This document shows positions 17,106 through 27,125 of a stretch of 64,000 bases of DNA, in pieces; the first letter of the stretch is position 1; each line of letters opens with the position of its first letter. The position numbers and the translations under genes were made by a program. This stretch comes from [Clostridium] hylemonae DSM 15053 (GTDB lineage: Bacteria > Bacillota > Clostridia > Lachnospirales > Lachnospiraceae). The notes beneath the pieces were generated by a model that was given only the letters and a program-made list of their open reading frames with translations, was not told the DNA's origin and did not search any database. Location of the stretch: assembly GCF_008281175.1 (NCBI RefSeq), contig NZ_CP036524.1, positions 1,860,001 through 1,924,000 on the forward strand. Direction: 5' to 3'.

Positions 17106-17396
17106 TTATGGTAACTCAATGCGCTTGTTTTTATCTTTTCCTTCTCTGTAAAGGACTATTTTCTTTCCGATGACCTGTACGACCTGCGATTGTGTACGCT
17201 CTGCGAGAAGCTGTGCGATCTCTTTAGGATCATCCGCGCAGTTCTTAAGTACGGCGACTTTGATGAGTTCTCTCGCCGCAAGCGCCTCCCGTACTGCCTC
17301 CGTCACTTCGGGGGTTATACTGTTCTTTCCCACCTGAAATACCGGGTCCATTGTCATGGCCAGGCTTTTCAGGTACGCTCTCTGTTTTGTCGTCAT
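17106..17396 (-). CDS. yhbY: YhbY-type (CRM domain) RNA-binding protein
   Basis: 96 residues, whole length one CRM domain: LKSLAMTMDPVFQVGKNSIT, then IKVAVLKNC and the QVIGKKIVLYRE end. The family associates with pre-50S particles. It lies between obgE and nadD. Confidence 0.94.
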   Translation of the reverse strand: MTTKQRAYLKSLAMTMDPVFQVGKNSITPEVTEAVREALAARELIKVAVLKNCADDPKEIAQLLAERTQSQVVQVIGKKIVLYREGKDKNKRIELP

Positions 17397-17414
17397 AGTA
17401 ATGTCGCTCCTGTT

Positions 17415-18734
<1,320 letters not shown>

Positions 18735-18759
18735 TTACTTTATATGATGCTCAATATAT

Positions 18760-18788
18760 ATCATATCATGACTGAAACATTGATTCAA
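18760..18788 (-). promoter_or_regulatory. Probable obgE operon promoter
   Basis: On the minus strand TTGAAT (18788-18783) and TATGAT (18765-18760) are 17 bases apart. The -35 overlaps the outer end of the 18785-18830 palindrome. Confidence 0.55.
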
Positions 18789-18830
18789 TTGGGGACGGGG
18801 GAAATTTAATTTTCCCCCGTCCCCAATTGA
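18785..18830. repeat. Perfect 20-bp-arm palindrome, second REP-like family
   Basis: A 20-nt arm at 18785-18804, containing GGGGACGGGGGAAA, is perfectly mirrored at 18811-18830 around a 6-nt loop. It lies between the rpmA terminator and the obgE promoter. It is similar in size and design to the 33-35 kb REP repeats but has a different core. It does not resemble a terminator, since no T-run follows. Confidence 0.75.
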
Positions 18831-18840
18831 ACCTGGTTAA

Positions 18841-18871
18841 AATAACCCTGCCAGTGTCTGGCAGGGTTATT
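18841..18871 (-). terminator. Rho-independent terminator after rpmA
   Basis: AATAACCCTGCCAG (18841-18854) pairs with CTGGCAGGGTTATT (18858-18871) around a 3-nt loop. On the minus strand the stem ends in TTATTTTA. Confidence 0.85.
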
Positions 18872-18881
18872 CGTCAACTCA

Positions 18882-19166
18882 CTATTGTGCTGCTGGGTAG
18901 ATAGAAACCTGTTTCTTGTCTCTTCCTTTTCTTTCAAATCTTACAACGCCGTCAGCAAGTGCGAATAATGTATCATCGCCGCCGCGTCCAACATTCACAC
19001 CCGGGTGAATCTTCGTTCCGCGCTGTCTGTAAAGAATATTTCCAGCTTTAACAAACTGTCCGTCAGCTCTTTTCGCACCGAGTCTTTTGGACTCTGAATC
19101 ACGGCCGTTCTTAGTAGAACCAACCCCTTTTTTATGAGCGAAAAATTGAAGGTTTAATTTCATCAT
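18882..19166 (-). CDS. rpmA: 50S ribosomal protein L27
   Basis: 94 residues from the ATG at 19166, which is 9 bases after GAGGAGG (a longer in-frame start at 19184 lies inside the prp gene end). The N-terminus [17 protein letters not shown] carries the Firmicutes leader that Prp removes after FF to expose AHKKG, which reaches the peptidyl transferase centre. The Prp gene is directly upstream. Confidence 0.97.
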   Translation of the reverse strand: MMKLNLQFFAHKKGVGSTKNGRDSESKRLGAKRADGQFVKAGNILYRQRGTKIHPGVNVGRGGDDTLFALADGVVRFERKGRDKKQVSIYPAAQ

Positions 19167-19170
19167 GTTT

Positions 19171-19503
19171 TTACACCTCCTCAAATATAATATCGATGTA
19201 TCGCGTGTAATCTTCGTCGTCTTCCATAGCTGTCAGTCCCTGGACCATAGTTTTCAGAAGAAGCTCTGCTTCTTTTGACGGATATTCCGCAAGCATACAT
19301 TCCATACTGCCGCTGCTTTCTTCAGTCTCAAGGGAAAACTTGTCTCCGGTGTACTGTTCGATCGCGTTTACGGTGTTGATCATCAATATGGATGCCGCCG
19401 CGCATACGATATCCTGTCCACTTTCATTCTGTCCTGCATGGCCGGAAGCTTTAAATCCTACACATTCATTCTTTTCATTGTTATAGATAGTTACCTTAAT
19501 CAT
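19171..19503 (-). CDS. prp: Ribosomal-processing cysteine protease Prp
   Basis: 110 residues. His22 in ASGHAGQ and Cys34 in DIVCAAAS form the catalytic pair of the Prp family. It cuts the N-terminal extension of L27, whose gene follows 4 bases on. It lies between rplU and rpmA, the standard Firmicutes order. Confidence 0.95.
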   Translation of the reverse strand: MIKVTIYNNEKNECVGFKASGHAGQNESGQDIVCAAASILMINTVNAIEQYTGDKFSLETEESSGSMECMLAEYPSKEAELLLKTMVQGLTAMEDDEDYTRYIDIIFEEV

Positions 19504-19517
19504 CGGTCATTTCCGGA

Positions 19518-19826
19518 TTAGGCGTTGATCTTGTCAATCTTTACAGCAGTATACTGTTGTCTGTGACCGTTTTTCTTATGGTATCCAGATTTTCTCTTAT
19601 ACTTGTAAACGATGACTTTTTTAGCTTTTCCATTTTCAACTACAGAAGCTTCTACAGTTGCACCTTCAACGGTCGGATTACCAACCTTTAAACCGTTGTC
19701 GTTTACTGCAAGCACTTGGTCAAATGTATAAGTCTCGCCGGCTTCTGCACCAAGTTTCTCTACTTTAATGATATCGCCTTCAGCTACTTTGTACTGTTTA
19801 CCACCTGTTGCTATGATCGCGTACAT
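19518..19826 (-). CDS. rplU: 50S ribosomal protein L21
   Basis: 102 residues from the ATG at 19826 behind AGGAGG. It begins [14 protein letters not shown] and ends with the [20 protein letters not shown] signature. First gene of rplU-prp-rpmA. Confidence 0.97.
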   Translation of the reverse strand: MYAIIATGGKQYKVAEGDIIKVEKLGAEAGETYTFDQVLAVNDNGLKVGNPTVEGATVEASVVENGKAKKVIVYKYKRKSGYHKKNGHRQQYTAVKIDKINA

Positions 19827-19908
19827 ATGGCACCTCCTATTATCATTACTCGCCAATTATGGTGGCTGCATAGAAAAGCAGCGCTTTAAAACCTCATTGT
19901 GCGGCATA
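19827..19908 (-). ncRNA. L21-leader-type 5' untranslated element
   Basis: The roughly 80-nt leader of rplU contains GCTGC-TTTTCTAT-GCAGC and then GGTGGC/GCCACC-like and TTGGCGAGT segments just before the start region. Firmicutes rplU genes usually have such a structured L21 leader for autoregulation. Position and hairpin fit; a covariance model search was not possible. Confidence 0.5.
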
Positions 19909-19915
19909 CTGTTGT

Positions 19916-19944
19916 ATTATAGCATAGACTTTTGTCAAAATCAA
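19916..19944 (-). promoter_or_regulatory. rplU operon promoter
   Basis: On the minus strand TTGATT (19944-19939) and an extended -10 TGCTATAAT (-10 at 19921-19916) are 17 bases apart. Confidence 0.7.
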
Positions 19945-19981
19945 CCAGAATATCTCTTTTATTTTACAAATACATTTGCGC

Positions 19982-22669
19982 TCATTCATATTTCCCCTTC
20001 ACCTGTTTACGGCCATTTAAGATACGGTCATTCTTGCAGGCGAAAGAACGGAGCCTGGCCTTTAAAAGCAGCCTGCGGCCCTCAGGGGTTCTCGTATATA
20101 TGGCCTCATAGTTTCCAAGTACCCTCTTCATGCACATACGAAACGTCATGGCATCTTCCTTGTTCCTGCCGAATATTTCAGGTACGGCATAACAGTCGCT
20201 GATCTTGCCTCTCCACTTCTTTCGCGCCAGAATATATCTCGGATTGTCGATCACGCCCCAAAACTGCGCAAGACATTCTGCAAACAAAGTCTTATCCCGT
20301 GTAGTTCCGCCTTTCAGGCATGCCAGTACCAGAATCTCTTCTTCTTTTACTTCCGATCTGCAGTGCTGAGGTTCTTCTATCTTTCCGGTCTGGACAAGCG
20401 CGTCCAGGATTCCTTCTGCGGCCCTCTTCATCCGCTTCTGCGGTGTACAGAGGCGGAAGATCCGGAAGCCGTATTTACCTGCAAAGGCTGCGGCTGCAAG
20501 GAATAAAACTCCGGCAGCCGTAAACCAGAAAGAAGCATGTTCCAGTCCCGCTGTTATAAATATTCTAAAAAACAGAAGCAGAAGCATCCAGACGCACGAT
20601 ACTATTTCCATTACAACCGCGTTCAGAAAAAGATAACCCGGTGCCAGTATCTGTTTGTCTACTTCCCGGATTTCCTCCACACACATGTCGTCGTGGATCA
20701 CTTTTAAAGATTTTTCCCAGGAACGCCGGAGTTCATCCCGTTTTCTGGATCTTGCAAGCATATTTTTGTTAATGCTTTTGAAATCGTTTTCTACATTCAG
20801 ATATCTGTCCAGTCCCAGTCTTTCAATTCCGCTTTCAATGACGTCCTCTTTGTAGGAAATACCGAGAAAGGCTCCGAATCTGCGCACCAGTGTGTCGTAG
20901 TCCCCCGCCGGTGCTTCTTCAGAATTATAGGTTATCCGGCCCGGAAGGATACAGGCAAGATGCCAGATATTACTCGTTTTGTCCGGCTGCTCCTTGCATG
21001 TGCGGATCGCGCGTCCGCGCATCTGGTTGCTGAGCATGAAGGATCCTACGTAGGTAGCCAGAATCAGTGAATTGATGCAGGGCGAATCCCAGCCCTCCCC
21101 CAAGAGTGACTTTGTACCAGCAAGCACATGGATACTTCCTCTCGTAAATAACTCTGTTATAACTGCGACGATATTATGGCTGCTTCCTTTTACCGTCAGA
21201 CTTCCATAACCGGTATCCTCAAGTTCTGCAAGCGCCCCTTGCAAGCCGTAGACGTCAAGCAGTCCCATAAGTTCATCCTCCACATCCATCGGCACGATGA
21301 TCACGCTTCCACTGAGCACACCGAGACGTAAGCCTTCTATACCGGCTCTTCTCACATATTCAAATATAGGAACTGCCCCGATCTCTCCGGTAAAAGCTTC
21401 TGTCCCCCCCACTTTACTCAGATATTCCTTTTTTATAAAATCACAAAGTATCAAAAGCCGCAGGCCGTTTCCCATTCCGGCATATTCTGATTTGACAATT
21501 TCCCGGATACTGTTCAGTTTCCCCCTGCTCTTGATCAGTAATCTGTTTATTTCCTCATTTCTAACGAGCCGGACTTTTCTGCGGTACATACAGCCGGCTT
21601 CCTTCAGTCTGGCGATCAGCCCCTCTCTGTACACCGTATCCGACGGATAAGCCGCGGCATCATCGTACAGAAAGCCCTGGAGCAGCACCTCCAGCCAGGT
21701 ATTATCAAGGCTCGGGAGATGTCCTTTTGTGCCGGTCAGTTTCTTAAGATATGGTGAAAAAGGAATTCCCATTTCCTGCAGGAAGATTAATATCGAAGAA
21801 AAATATCTGGGATTGTCCAGGAATTTTTCACCGTACTCTTCCGGAGCCTGCAGTCCTTCATGGGCTGAGATCATCGCTTGGAATTCCCTGTCCTGTATGA
21901 GTTCTCTGACAAATGCTTCCGCCTGCTGTGTGTATCCTTTTACAGCCTCCAGTTCCTCCTTTGCCGGCTGATTGAAATAGACATAATCCTGATGCGGGCA
22001 CAGGCTGCCTTCCTTTACCAGTTCCGGTGTAAATATCTCTTCGTCGATCGGACCGCACAGATCGATATATCTTTTCCACTGAGCCGGCGTACTGTCATAA
22101 GGCGGTGTGGCCGTGAGCGACACCAGTTTTACGTCCGTCACATTCTTCAGGAATTCTTCCAGCGCCCGCCACCATTCACTGCGGAGATGGTGGGCCTCGT
22201 CCAGACAGAGCGTCCGGATTCCATTCTCACGGATCACTTCGTAGATGTCAAAATTCTTGTAATCTACCATTTCCGTGTTTTTCTCTTCACTTTCTTCTTC
22301 TGAATCCTCCAGCAGTCCTGTATATTGCTTCATACTGCTGTAAAGCGCCTGGTATGTGATCGCTGTGATCGGTTTTGCCTTACGGATATCATTAGAAAAC
22401 CACTTTTCCGCATCTTCCCCTTCGGTAAGAAATCCTTCTTCCAGCCGTGCGATCCACTGTTGCCGGATAGTTATACTCGGGGACAGAATCAGACACGGGT
22501 TTCCAAGTCTTCGGATGAGTTCAATACCGAGCGTTGTCTTTCCGGACCCGGGAGCAGCCACAATGTGTACTTTGTTGTCGGACATATACGCTTCGGAGTG
22601 ATGAAGCACACGCTCCTGATAATCTCTCCATATTCCTTTGAATTCTAATACGCCGTCAAAGATGTTCAT
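19982..22669 (-). CDS. SF2 DEAD/DEAH-box helicase with two C-terminal membrane helices
   Basis: 895 residues. The helicase core has Walker A AAPGSGKTT (38-46), DEAH (157-160), SLTATPP (184-190), a second RecA-like domain with GEGWDSP (about 524-530) and the arginine-finger motif NQMRGRAIR (548-556). About 680-705 and 714-737 are strongly hydrophobic and look like two TM helices. A C-terminal soluble domain of about 155 residues follows (ending at 895) with no recognised fold. TM segments are unusual for this superfamily and would place the motor on the inner face of the membrane. It stands alone between rplU and a DMT exporter. Function is not known; a role in phage defence or DNA processing at the membrane is only a guess. 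Confidence 0.85.
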   Translation of the reverse strand: MNIFDGVLEFKGIWRDYQERVLHHSEAYMSDNKVHIVAAPGSGKTTLGIELIRRLGNPCLILSPSITIRQQWIARLEEGFLTEGEDAEKWFSNDIRKAKPITAITYQALYSSMKQYTGLLEDSEEESEEKNTEMVDYKNFDIYEVIRENGIRTLCLDEAHHLRSEWWRALEEFLKNVTDVKLVSLTATPPYDSTPAQWKRYIDLCGPIDEEIFTPELVKEGSLCPHQDYVYFNQPAKEELEAVKGYTQQAEAFVRELIQDREFQAMISAHEGLQAPEEYGEKFLDNPRYFSSILIFLQEMGIPFSPYLKKLTGTKGHLPSLDNTWLEVLLQGFLYDDAAAYPSDTVYREGLIARLKEAGCMYRRKVRLVRNEEINRLLIKSRGKLNSIREIVKSEYAGMGNGLRLLILCDFIKKEYLSKVGGTEAFTGEIGAVPIFEYVRRAGIEGLRLGVLSGSVIIVPMDVEDELMGLLDVYGLQGALAELEDTGYGSLTVKGSSHNIVAVITELFTRGSIHVLAGTKSLLGEGWDSPCINSLILATYVGSFMLSNQMRGRAIRTCKEQPDKTSNIWHLACILPGRITYNSEEAPAGDYDTLVRRFGAFLGISYKEDVIESGIERLGLDRYLNVENDFKSINKNMLARSRKRDELRRSWEKSLKVIHDDMCVEEIREVDKQILAPGYLFLNAVVMEIVSCVWMLLLLFFRIFITAGLEHASFWFTAAGVLFLAAAAFAGKYGFRIFRLCTPQKRMKRAAEGILDALVQTGKIEEPQHCRSEVKEEEILVLACLKGGTTRDKTLFAECLAQFWGVIDNPRYILARKKWRGKISDCYAVPEIFGRNKEDAMTFRMCMKRVLGNYEAIYTRTPEGRRLLLKARLRSFACKNDRILNGRKQVKGKYE

Positions 22670-22708
22670 ATTATCTGTTCCTTATTTTATATTTGGGATA
22701 TTTCATAT

Positions 22709-23593
22709 TTAACATGGTTTACTCTCGGGCATTACATTTGCGTAAATAATGCCTCCCATTATGATCACAGCGCCTGCCGTCTGAAGCCCTGCCATCCGTT
22801 CACCGAGCAGGACGAAGGATGCCGCTGTAGTAAAAACAGGCTGAGAGCACATGATAAGAGCAGCCTTTGTGGAATCGATCTTACTGAGCGCAAAGTTCTG
22901 CAGGCAGTAGCTGATACCGGTGCAGCCGATCCCCAGATACACAAGCGCGCCCCATGCTGCCGCCGGCACGCCTGTAAATGCCGGCATAACCTCATTGTTC
23001 GCAATACCAAGGACGAGACAGACGACACCGGTAAAGCCGGACTGGTATGCCGCCAGAAGCAAAGGCTCCATATGTTCCAGATAGTGGGAACTGAACTCAA
23101 AAACGCAGGCGACAAGAAAAGAACTCGTTACAGCCATAGCCTCTCCCGGGCCGAACACAAACCCTCCGCTGCCGCAGCAGAGCAGGTACGTCCCTGCGAC
23201 TACAATGCATATCGGTATGTATTTTTTCTTTTCTATTTTTACTTTAGAGATGAACCGCATGAGAAACGGGGTAAATATAACAGGAAGCGCAAACAGGAAT
23301 CCCGCGCTGGTCGCCGTCGTATATTTGAATGTAAGCGTCCCGAGGATATACGCGCCTGCGTTCAGCGCCGCGATGAGCGTACCGGGCATCCAGAAGGAAG
23401 TCTTCATCCCCTTAAATATCTTTTTATGAAACAGGAGAATGAGAAACAGGCTTCCCATGAGGAAGCGCACGGCCACGTACAAAAAGAACGGAAAGGACGA
23501 CATCCCGTACTTGGCGATTGGATTGCCGACGCCGAGCAGAATATTCTGCGTCAGGATCAGGGATCCATAGAAAAGGCTGCTTCTCTGTTTCAT
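22709..23593 (-). CDS. EamA/DMT-family transporter
   Basis: 294 residues, ten predicted TM helices in two EamA repeats (FLYVAVRFLMGSLFLI in the first; LGIGCTGISYCLQNFALSKIDSTKAAL and ERMAGLQTAGAVIIMGGI in the second). Probable metabolite exporter; substrate unknown. It lies 35 bases after nrdB on the same strand without a visible terminator. Confidence 0.88.
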   Translation of the reverse strand: MKQRSSLFYGSLILTQNILLGVGNPIAKYGMSSFPFFLYVAVRFLMGSLFLILLFHKKIFKGMKTSFWMPGTLIAALNAGAYILGTLTFKYTTATSAGFLFALPVIFTPFLMRFISKVKIEKKKYIPICIVVAGTYLLCCGSGGFVFGPGEAMAVTSSFLVACVFEFSSHYLEHMEPLLLAAYQSGFTGVVCLVLGIANNEVMPAFTGVPAAAWGALVYLGIGCTGISYCLQNFALSKIDSTKAALIMCSQPVFTTAASFVLLGERMAGLQTAGAVIIMGGIIYANVMPESKPC

Positions 23594-23628
23594 ATCATTT
23601 TCCCTCCGTCATTTCTGCAAAACCACGG

Positions 23629-24672
23629 TTACAGGTCGTCGACCAGTGCGCTGCTCTTGGCATAGGCGGTGCTCTTTGCCTCAAAAAAATCTGTCTTTAT
23701 TAAATTGGCGTTGGAGTATTGCTCCACCCAGCGCATACTCTCCGGTATTGTGTCATACCCTTCATATATACGTTCAAATCCAAGTCCGGTACATCTGAGA
23801 TTTCCGAGATACCGGATATAGCTTGTTATCATATCCTTCGTCAGACCTTGTATCTTATCTCCGATGACATAATGTCCCCACCGTATCTCCTGTTCACAGC
23901 CTTCCCGTATCATTTGGCGGTACATTTTTATATCTTCCGCAGCAAACAGCTGTGGTTCCTCTTTTTTCAGCTCCTGTAGCATGCTGCGGAACAGCCACAG
24001 ATGCGTGTTTTCGTCCCGGTTGATATAACGGATCTCCTGTACAGAGCCGGGCATCTTCTGGTTTCTTCCAAGATTATAAAAGAACATAAATCCACTATAA
24101 AAGTATACACCCTCCAGTATATAATTGGCAATAAGAGTCCGTACAAGCGACCGGGCGCTTTTTGTCTCCTGAAACTCATTATACAGGCTGCCGATAAACT
24201 CATTGCGCAGAAGCAGGTGTTCGTCCTCCTTCCACTGGTACAAAATCTCCTCTCTCTTCTGTGGTTCACAGATGGTGTCCAGCATGTAACTGTAGCTCTG
24301 GCTGTGCACCGCCTCCTGGAACGTCTGGATGGACAGACAGAGATTGATCTCATTTGCGGTGATATATTCTCCTATATGTGGAAGATTTGCCGTCTGTATA
24401 CTGTCCAGGAAGATAAGGAAAGAAAGAATTTTGTCGTAAGCCCTGCGTTCCTCGGCGGGAAGACGAGGGTAATCCTTGATGTCCACTCCGAGACTGATCT
24501 CCTCCGGAATCCAGAAGTTATTCATCGCCTGCCTGTACCAGTCGCTGACCCACGTGTATTTCATATTATTAAAGTCATTCAGATTTGTCGTATTGCCGCC
24601 GATCATCCTTCTGCTTCGGACATCCGTATCTCCGTCCGGATTAAAAAGCATTTTCTTTATCAATTCTGCCAT
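23629..24672 (-). CDS. nrdB: Class I ribonucleotide reductase, radical (beta) subunit
   Basis: 347 residues from the ATG at 24672 behind GAGAGGAG. The ferritin-like fold keeps the dimetal ligands: Asp in FLDSIQ, Glu and His in QTFQEAVHSQSY, Glu in ILEGVYFY, and Glu and His in RDENTHLW. It generates the radical passed to the alpha subunit, whose gene lies immediately upstream. No nrdI or nrdH is nearby, so it looks more like an NrdB than an NrdF system. Confidence 0.92.
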   Translation of the reverse strand: MAELIKKMLFNPDGDTDVRSRRMIGGNTTNLNDFNNMKYTWVSDWYRQAMNNFWIPEEISLGVDIKDYPRLPAEERRAYDKILSFLIFLDSIQTANLPHIGEYITANEINLCLSIQTFQEAVHSQSYSYMLDTICEPQKREEILYQWKEDEHLLLRNEFIGSLYNEFQETKSARSLVRTLIANYILEGVYFYSGFMFFYNLGRNQKMPGSVQEIRYINRDENTHLWLFRSMLQELKKEEPQLFAAEDIKMYRQMIREGCEQEIRWGHYVIGDKIQGLTKDMITSYIRYLGNLRCTGLGFERIYEGYDTIPESMRWVEQYSNANLIKTDFFEAKSTAYAKSSALVDDL

Positions 24673-24699
24673 AATATTCTCCTCTCTGTCAAACATGCC

Positions 24700-26925
24700 T
24701 TACGAAGAGCATACATCACACTCTTCCACTTCCAGACTTCTGGAACGTATATAATAGACCGTTTTAACCCCGCACTCCCATGCAAGGAGATACAGATCGA
24801 GTACGTTCCGAAAAGTATATTCGTTTGTAATGTACAAGTTCATGCTCTGCGCCTGGTCGATATGCCGCTGCCTGACACCGCAGGCTCGTACAGACCATGT
24901 CTGGTCAATAAGATGCGCATTCTTGTAATACCAGAATGTATCCATGGATAACTCCGGAGCCACCCTTGGCACGAGTCCGTTTTTCTTTTCCTCCAGATAG
25001 AACCTGTGCATGACCGGATCAAGCCCGGCTGTAGTGCCGGCAATAATACTCGTGCTGCTCGTCGGAGCCGCGGCCAGCATATATCCGTTTCTTACGCCGC
25101 AGGAGGCTGCCCGTGCGCGAAGCTGTTCCCAGGCCGCTCCGGTCAGCTTCCGCTTGTCAAAGTAAGCACCCGTCTGCCAGTCACTTCCCTCAAAGCAGGC
25201 ATAGACACCCTTTTCTTCCGCAATATCACAACTCGCCGCTATGGCGGCACGGTGCAGTGTGTCGAACACCTTGTCGGCAAATGCCAGGTGCTCTTCGCTT
25301 TCCCACTGGATCCCATGTTTTGCGAGCATATGATGATAACCGCTGACGCCGAGACCGACCGGGCGGTATTTTTCATTGTTCAGCTTTGCGTACGGGACCG
25401 GAAAGAAGTTGAGGTCTATGACATTGTCCAGCGCGCGCATGGCTGAGGATACGGTGCGGTATATTTCTTTTTCATCCGACACGTCAATATGTCCAAGTGA
25501 CACGCTTGCCAGATTGCACACGACAAATTCACCGGGCTTTGTGACAGTTACGACAACGGTCTCTCCGTCCACGGTCTCGATACTCTGCCTGACCTCTTCC
25601 ACCGCGCCCATGTTCTGTGCGATCTCCGTGCAGAGATTGCTGCAGTAGATAATGCCCTTGTGGCCATTTGGATTCATCCGGTTTACCTCGTCGCGGTTGA
25701 AGACAAACGGAGTACCGGTCTCCACGGCGCTGCGTATGATGAGACGGATGATCTCCTTTATGGGCAGGACCCGCTTGGATATCCTCTCATCCGCTACACA
25801 GTCCAGATATTTTTCTTCCCATTCTTTGCCGTAACAGTCCTCAAGCGCATACCCTTTCACAGTCAGTACCTCGTGGGGGCACATGAGATACCAGTCGCCT
25901 TCTATATGATCCCTGGCCATTTTCCAGAAATAGTCCGGATAGCAGACGGCCGGAAATACGTCATGCGCTTTCATCCTGTCGTCGCCGTTGTTCGTCCGAA
26001 GCTTCAGAAATTCAGGAAGGTCTCTGTGCCATACGTCCAGATACACGGCAACTGCCCCCTGCCGGACGCCCAGCTGGTCCACGGCAACTGCAGTGTCATT
26101 TGCAAGCTTGATCCAGCGGATAACGCCGCCCGCCGCTCCTTCAAACCCGCGGATGGCACTGCCCCCTGCCCGCACTTTTCCGAAATACATTCCCATTCCG
26201 CCGCCGTATTTACTCACCTTCGCAAAGCTGTCAATGCTCCGGTAAATGCCGTCCAGGCTGTCCGGGACCGTGTCGATGAAACAGGATGAGAGCTGATGGT
26301 AGGGCTTTCTGGCATTGGAAAGGGTCGGAGTAGCCATCGTCACCTTCAGAAGACTCAGCATGCCATAAAACCGTTTTACCCATTCTGAGCGGTTTTCCTT
26401 TTCTTTCATGGCCAGATGCATGGAGATACCCATAAACATCTCCTGAGGGGTCTCAAGGATAACACCCTTTCGTGTGCGGATAACATAACGGTTAAGAAGC
26501 AGGTCAAGGCCGGAGTATGTAAACAGCCGGCTTCGGTCTTCCTCGATCAGTTTGGCGAACGCTTCTATCTCCTGTCTGCTGTAATGTTCCAGTATATAAC
26601 TGCCGTACAGGTTCTCTTTTGTCAGATATACGATTTTTTCATAAAAGCTTCTGATGCCGCGGCTTTTCATGGCATCCTCCAGGCTGTCGCGAAAACCGGC
26701 ATACAAAAGCCGTGCCGCGATCATTTCCCAGCCCGGCGCCTCCTGGGTCGTGAGTTCTACCGCAGCCTTTGTAAGCAGGGAAAGCTGTTCTTTGTCCGTC
26801 AGCCCGGGTTTTTGAAGAGACGCGTATTTTTGGTACAGCTGTGCCAGGTCATATTCAGGCTCTTTGAAATCTCCTTGTATATGTGCAAGAACTTGATTTA
26901 GTCCTTTTATTTTTATGTCTTCCAT
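24700..26925 (-). CDS. nrdA: Class I ribonucleotide reductase, catalytic (alpha) subunit
   Basis: 741 residues. The active site has Cys in LSSCFIDTVPDS and SNLCTEI (Asn-Cys-Glu), and the C-terminal redox pair is CDVC in the last six residues. The N-terminal part is short and has no clear ATP cone, so allosteric activity control by dATP may be missing. It reduces NDPs to dNDPs. Upstream lie NrdR-like boxes. Confidence 0.94.
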   Translation of the reverse strand: MEDIKIKGLNQVLAHIQGDFKEPEYDLAQLYQKYASLQKPGLTDKEQLSLLTKAAVELTTQEAPGWEMIAARLLYAGFRDSLEDAMKSRGIRSFYEKIVYLTKENLYGSYILEHYSRQEIEAFAKLIEEDRSRLFTYSGLDLLLNRYVIRTRKGVILETPQEMFMGISMHLAMKEKENRSEWVKRFYGMLSLLKVTMATPTLSNARKPYHQLSSCFIDTVPDSLDGIYRSIDSFAKVSKYGGGMGMYFGKVRAGGSAIRGFEGAAGGVIRWIKLANDTAVAVDQLGVRQGAVAVYLDVWHRDLPEFLKLRTNNGDDRMKAHDVFPAVCYPDYFWKMARDHIEGDWYLMCPHEVLTVKGYALEDCYGKEWEEKYLDCVADERISKRVLPIKEIIRLIIRSAVETGTPFVFNRDEVNRMNPNGHKGIIYCSNLCTEIAQNMGAVEEVRQSIETVDGETVVVTVTKPGEFVVCNLASVSLGHIDVSDEKEIYRTVSSAMRALDNVIDLNFFPVPYAKLNNEKYRPVGLGVSGYHHMLAKHGIQWESEEHLAFADKVFDTLHRAAIAASCDIAEEKGVYACFEGSDWQTGAYFDKRKLTGAAWEQLRARAASCGVRNGYMLAAAPTSSTSIIAGTTAGLDPVMHRFYLEEKKNGLVPRVAPELSMDTFWYYKNAHLIDQTWSVRACGVRQRHIDQAQSMNLYITNEYTFRNVLDLYLLAWECGVKTVYYIRSRSLEVEECDVCSS

Positions 26926-26953
26926 TGTTCTTCCTCCATATATCGCAATTTAT

Positions 26954-26989
26954 TGTGGATATATCAGATGTTATCACAACATATAGTAT
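26954..26989 (-). promoter_or_regulatory. Candidate tandem NrdR boxes upstream of nrdA
   Basis: On the minus strand 26989-26974 matches the NrdR consensus ACACWATATATWGTGT at about 13 of 16 positions. A weaker copy with only the ATATAT core is centred 20 bases away (26969-26954), two helical turns. Both lie within 65 bases of the nrdA start. The rest of 26926-27061 holds nothing else that I recognise. Confidence 0.45.
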
Positions 26990-27061
26990 TTATCAAGATG
27001 AAGTTCTTTCCACAAAATTCCTGCTTTATTCTGCCGTGGTAAAATCCGCATCAAGAATCGC

Positions 27062-27089
27062 TTGACTTAAGCCTGTCTGTAAGTATACA
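27062..27089 (+). promoter_or_regulatory. asnA promoter
   Basis: TTGACT (27062-27067) and TATACA (27084-27089) are 16 bases apart, about 37 bases before the asnA ATG. Confidence 0.65.
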
Positions 27090-27125
27090 TTAAAAGGTAG
27101 AATAATACGCAAAGGAGTCTTACAT

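Noticed and set aside
18785-18830. Simple transcription terminator after rpmA
   Set aside because: A separate standard terminator lies at 18841-18871, nearer to rpmA, and the palindrome has no T tail.
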